From Tsukamurella sp. PLM1 (GTDB taxonomy: Bacteria > Actinomycetota > Actinomycetes > Mycobacteriales > Mycobacteriaceae), in contig NZ_AP025688.1 of NCBI RefSeq assembly GCF_023168325.1, forward strand, positions 2,728,001-2,792,000: a stretch of DNA of 64,000 nt. The letters are read 5' to 3'. Of the stretch, positions 61,250 to 64,000 are shown in pieces. Every line of letters begins with the position of its first letter. The first letter of the stretch is position 1. The notes below the pieces were generated by a model. The model saw nothing but the letters and a program-made list of their open reading frames with translations. It ran no database searches and had not been told where the DNA came from. A program made the position numbers and the translations under genes.

Positions 61250-61951
61250 ATGCCCGCACGTTCCGCCCGCGCCTCGTCCGATCCGCTCGTCGTCGAAGAC
61301 CTCGGCACCATTGGCTACCAGGAGGCCTTCGACCTCCAGCACGACCTAGCGAACCAGCGCGCCGACGGCGCCATCGGCGACCGGCTGCTCCTGCTCGAGC
61401 ACCCGCCCACCTTCACCGCGGGCAAGCGCACGGAACCGCAGGACCTGCCGACGGACGGCAGCACCGTCATCGACGTGGACCGCGGCGGCAAGATCACCTG
61501 GCACGGCCCGGGGCAGCTCGTCGGCTACCCCATCATCAAGCTCGGCTCGGCGATGGACGTCGTCGACTACGTGCGCCGCATCGAGCAGGCCCTGATCGAG
61601 GTGTGCCGCGGCCTCGGCCTGCGGGCGGGCCGGGTCGAGGGACGTTCGGGCGTCTGGTTCCCCGCCGACGGTGCGCGGCCCGAGCGCAAGGTGGGCGCCA
61701 TCGGCATCCGCGTGGCCCGTGGCGTCACGCTGCACGGCTTCGCGCTCAACTGCGACAACACGCTCGGTGGCTTCGACGCCATCATCCCCTGCGGCATCCC
61801 CGACGCGGGGGTGACGACGCTGAGCTCGGAGCTGGGCCGGGACGTCACCGTCGGCGAGGTGCGCGACGCCGTCGTCGACGCCGTCCAGCGCGCCCTCGAC
61901 GGCGACCTCCCCGTCACCGACGCGACGCTGCACGCCGCCGATCACGCCTGA
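61250..61951 (+). CDS. lipB: Octanoyl-[acyl-carrier-protein]:protein N-octanoyltransferase
   Basis: The product is 233 aa. ATG 61250. LipB motifs are present: [28 protein letters not shown] (catalytic Lys) and [16 protein letters not shown] (catalytic Cys). It transfers octanoate from ACP to the lipoyl domains of DlaT and other proteins; lipA, normally next, is not found directly downstream here. Instead an HxlR gene on the other strand overlaps its last 10 bp, so synteny with M. tuberculosis ends at this point. Confidence 0.95.
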   Translation: MPARSARASSDPLVVEDLGTIGYQEAFDLQHDLANQRADGAIGDRLLLLEHPPTFTAGKRTEPQDLPTDGSTVIDVDRGGKITWHGPGQLVGYPIIKLGSAMDVVDYVRRIEQALIEVCRGLGLRAGRVEGRSGVWFPADGARPERKVGAIGIRVARGVTLHGFALNCDNTLGGFDAIIPCGIPDAGVTTLSSELGRDVTVGEVRDAVVDAVQRALDGDLPVTDATLHAADHA

Positions 61952-62325
61952 TCGGCCGGGTCCTCCGAGGTGCCGTCGCGGACGGCCTTCGCCCACGCCT
62001 TGGCCCACAGTTCCAGCGGCCCCAGAGCGATCAGGAGGGCCTTGCCCTGGTAGCTGAGGCGGTAGGCGCCGTCGGACGCCTGCGTCACGATGTGCGCCGC
62101 CGAGAGCTCGGAGAGCCGCTGCGAGAGCGTGCTCGACGAGATGCCCTCGATCTCGTTGCGCAGGTCGGAGAACCGCGACTTCCCGAAACGCAGCTCCCAC
62201 ACGATCCGCAGCGCCCACCGCCGGCCGAAGAGGTCGAGCGCGGCCATCATCGGGCGCCCGGTGTCGGAACCGCGGACGGGCCGCCCGGGTAGCGGACGGT
62301 CGACGTCGCGCTCGCTGTGACTCAT
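61942..62325 (-). CDS. HxlR-family transcriptional regulator
   Basis: The product is 127 aa. ATG 62325 follows GGGGAG. The winged helix is clear: [64 protein letters not shown]. HxlR proteins respond to quinones, aldehydes or other small electrophiles. No cysteine is present, so a redox-thiol mechanism is unlikely. It is divergent from the MMPL transporter gene, its probable target. The 144-bp gap holds an imperfect dyad CCGATAG (62384-62390) / CTATCAG (62406-62412). Confidence 0.88.
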   Translation of the reverse strand: MSHSERDVDRPLPGRPVRGSDTGRPMMAALDLFGRRWALRIVWELRFGKSRFSDLRNEIEGISSSTLSQRLSELSAAHIVTQASDGAYRLSYQGKALLIALGPLELWAKAWAKAVRDGTSEDPADQA

Positions 62326-62469
62326 GTCACTCCCCCTGCCGCTCTGCGGCGGAACCCACACCGGAAGGCACTAGGCGCGCCTCGCCGATAGAGATACGGT
62401 TCACACCTATCAGTCCAGTTCGATTTTTGGACCACGGCCGGATGACCTCCGGCGGACCGGAAGGTGACC

Positions 62470-64000
62470 GTGATCGACGCCCATAGTAATTCCGCAGCGA
62501 AGCAGCCCTTCTTCGCACGGCTCGGCCGGCTCTGCGTGCGCCACGCGGCCTGGATCCTGCTGTTCTGGGTCGGCCTGGCCGGCATCCTCAACGTCGCGGT
62601 GCCGCAGCTGGAGGTCACGGTCCACAAGCACTCCGCGCCGTTCATCCCCGGGGACCTGCCCGGCGTCGACGGGCTGCGCGCCATGGCCGAGGAGTTCGGC
62701 ACCCCGTCGTCCACCGCGCAGGGCAACGTCATCGTCGCCGCCGAGGGGAGGATCGGCCCCGAGCAGGAGCGGTACTACCGCGCTCTCACCAGCGCGCTCC
62801 AGGCCGACAAGGAGCACGTCGCCTACGTCATCGACACCTTCGGCAGGCCGGCCGCCCGCGAGGTGGGCCTGAGCCCCGACGGCAAGGCCATCAACCTGCT
62901 CGTCGCCGAGGTCGGCGACATCGGCTCGACCCGGGCGCAGTCGAGCACCGAGGCCATCCGGGAGACCATCCGCTCGATCCCGGCGCCGGCGGGTACCACC
63001 GTCGAGTTCACGGGCACGGCACCGACGCTGTCGGACCTGTTCACCGCGATCGACGCGTCGCTGCTCGTCATCACCGCGGTCTCCGTGGTGCTCATCATGG
63101 CGCTGCTGCTCGTCACCTACCGGTCGATCGGCGCGGCGATGGTGCCGCTGCTGACCATCGGCCTCTCGCTCGCCGTCGCGCGGCCCATCGTCTCGTTGCT
63201 CGGCGAACACGAGGTGATCCCCGTGTCCAACTTCTCCATCGCGATCATGACCGCGATGGTGCTGGGCGCGGCCACCGACTACGCGATCTTCGCCGTCGCG
63301 GGGTACCACGAGGCGCGGCGCGCGGGGATCCCGTCCGACGAGGCCGCGGTCGCCGCGTCGACGCGCGTCGGGCGCATCATCGTCGCTTCGGCCCTCACCA
63401 TCGCCGTGGCGAGCGGCGCGATGATCTTCTGCAAGGTCGGCATCTTCGTCACGGCGGGCCTGCCGACGACGATCTCGATCATCGTGACGTGCCTCATCGC
63501 CCTCACGCTGCCGCCCGCGCTGCTGCGCTACCTGGGCGCGCAGGGCTGGGTGGAACCCCGGCCGGGCAGCGAGAAGCGCTGGCGCCGCACCGGGGTGAAG
63601 GTGATGCGCCGGGCCGTTCCGCTCACGGCGGCCGCGCTGGTCGTGCTGGTCGCCGCGGCAGCCGTGCTGCCGAGCATGGTCATCGGCTTCGACGAGAACC
63701 GGATGCAGCTGCGCGCCACGGACTCCCGCAACGGCTACGAGACGACTCTGGAGCACTGGGGCGTCAATGAGGCGGTTCCCGAGTTCCTGCTCATCCGCGC
63801 CGACCACGACATGCGCAACACCCACGACCTCGCCGCGCTCGAGGCCATCGCGATCGGGGTGTCGAACCTGCCGCAGGTCGCCTACGTCCGGTCGATCACC
63901 CGGCCCGACGGGAAGCCGATACCCGAGTCGGCCGTCGGCTACCAGACGCAGCAGGTGGCGAACGGCCTGGGCGACGCGAACCGCCAGCTCAAGGAGGCCT
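62470..64000 (+). CDS. MMPL-family RND transporter, N-terminal part (truncated by window end)
   Basis: GTG 62470 follows GGAAGG; another GTG two codons earlier is possible. The frame is open to the window end (over 510 aa). The plan is that of MmpL: short cytoplasmic start, first helix (HAAWILLFWVGLAGILNVA), a periplasmic porter loop (about residues 45-195), then the helix cluster with SVVLIMALLLVTYRSIGAA, AIMTAMVLGAATDYAIFAVAGYHEARRAG and VGRIIVASALTIAVASGAMIF, followed by a second helix cluster and loop. The GAATDY motif holds the proton-relay Asp. Substrate (lipid, siderophore or drug) is not evident; control by the divergent HxlR suggests detoxification. Confidence 0.88.
   Translation, partial: MIDAHSNSAAKQPFFARLGRLCVRHAAWILLFWVGLAGILNVAVPQLEVTVHKHSAPFIPGDLPGVDGLRAMAEEFGTPSSTAQGNVIVAAEGRIGPEQERYYRALTSALQADKEHVAYVIDTFGRPAAREVGLSPDGKAINLLVAEVGDIGSTRAQSSTEAIRETIRSIPAPAGTTVEFTGTAPTLSDLFTAIDASLLVITAVSVVLIMALLLVTYRSIGAAMVPLLTIGLSLAVARPIVSLLGEHEVIPVSNFSIAIMTAMVLGAATDYAIFAVAGYHEARRAGIPSDEAAVAASTRVGRIIVASALTIAVASGAMIFCKVGIFVTAGLPTTISIIVTCLIALTLPPALLRYLGAQGWVEPRPGSEKRWRRTGVKVMRRAVPLTAAALVVLVAAAAVLPSMVIGFDENRMQLRATDSRNGYETTLEHWGVNEAVPEFLLIRADHDMRNTHDLAALEAIAIGVSNLPQVAYVRSITRPDGKPIPESAVGYQTQQVANGLGDANRQLKEA

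Overview
The window is high-GC (about 70%) actinobacterial chromosome. Gene content and order match the Mycobacterium tuberculosis Rv2176-Rv2217 block: pknL, aroG, Rv2179c-Rv2186c, fadD15, pimB, Rv2190c-type NlpC/P60, Rv2191, trpD, ctaE-qcrC-qcrA-qcrB, ctaF-ctaC, asnB, adoK, Rv2204c, Rv2206, cobT-cobS, ilvE, gcvT, pepB, dlaT, Rv2216 and lipB. It is therefore Mycobacteriales. The accessory genes, five-PASTA PknL and CobU-CobT join make a Tsukamurella-like genus my best guess; that placement is inference.

Layout. 1-11.9 kb: end of pknL, a DUF218 lipoprotein, prpE, a membrane protein, then a tightly overlapping minus-strand operon (two SRPBCC proteins, ArsA-like ATPase, small protein, ROK kinase, PlsC-like acyltransferase, DEDD RNase, aroG). 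12-19.5 kb: fadD15, pimB', an acyl-CoA dehydrogenase and two NlpC/P60 hydrolases behind a c-di-AMP (ydaO-type) riboswitch. 19.5-24.6 kb: DnaQ/GIY-YIG nuclease, Lrp-like domain, CitE-like lyase, YbaK, trpD. 24.7-31.7 kb: the cytochrome bcc-aa3 genes ctaE-qcrCAB and ctaC-ctaF with a GyrI-like gene between. 31.9-41.7 kb: asnB followed by an accessory island with a roughly 1880-residue KS-CP-TE-C-A-CP hybrid synthase, a membrane protein, a MerR regulator and a hemolysin III protein. 41.7-49.4 kb: adoK, HesB/IscA, DUF3043, cobU-cobT, cobS, a RibD-like reductase, DUF2236 and a decayed SUKH-type patch with a 23-bp inverted repeat. 49.4-64 kb: ilvE, gcvT, uracil permease, sugar-lactone oxidase, PLP racemase-like protein, AraC regulator, leucyl aminopeptidase, dlaT, SDR39U1, lipB, HxlR and a truncated MMPL transporter.

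Two window-wide signals matter. First, at least 24 frame breaks split otherwise intact conserved genes. Where the frame change can be read, each is a net loss of 1-2 bases and most lie in short C or G runs. This looks like homopolymer under-calling, and I annotate the genes across the breaks. Second, the non-palindromic 9-mer CGACGGTGC / GCACCGTCG occurs about 53 times (hand count, both strands, roughly equal orientation). Often it is kept by unusual codons (GAC-GGT-GCN, GCA-CCG-TCG). I know of no description of this motif; with the unusual hybrid synthase it is the best candidate for something new here.
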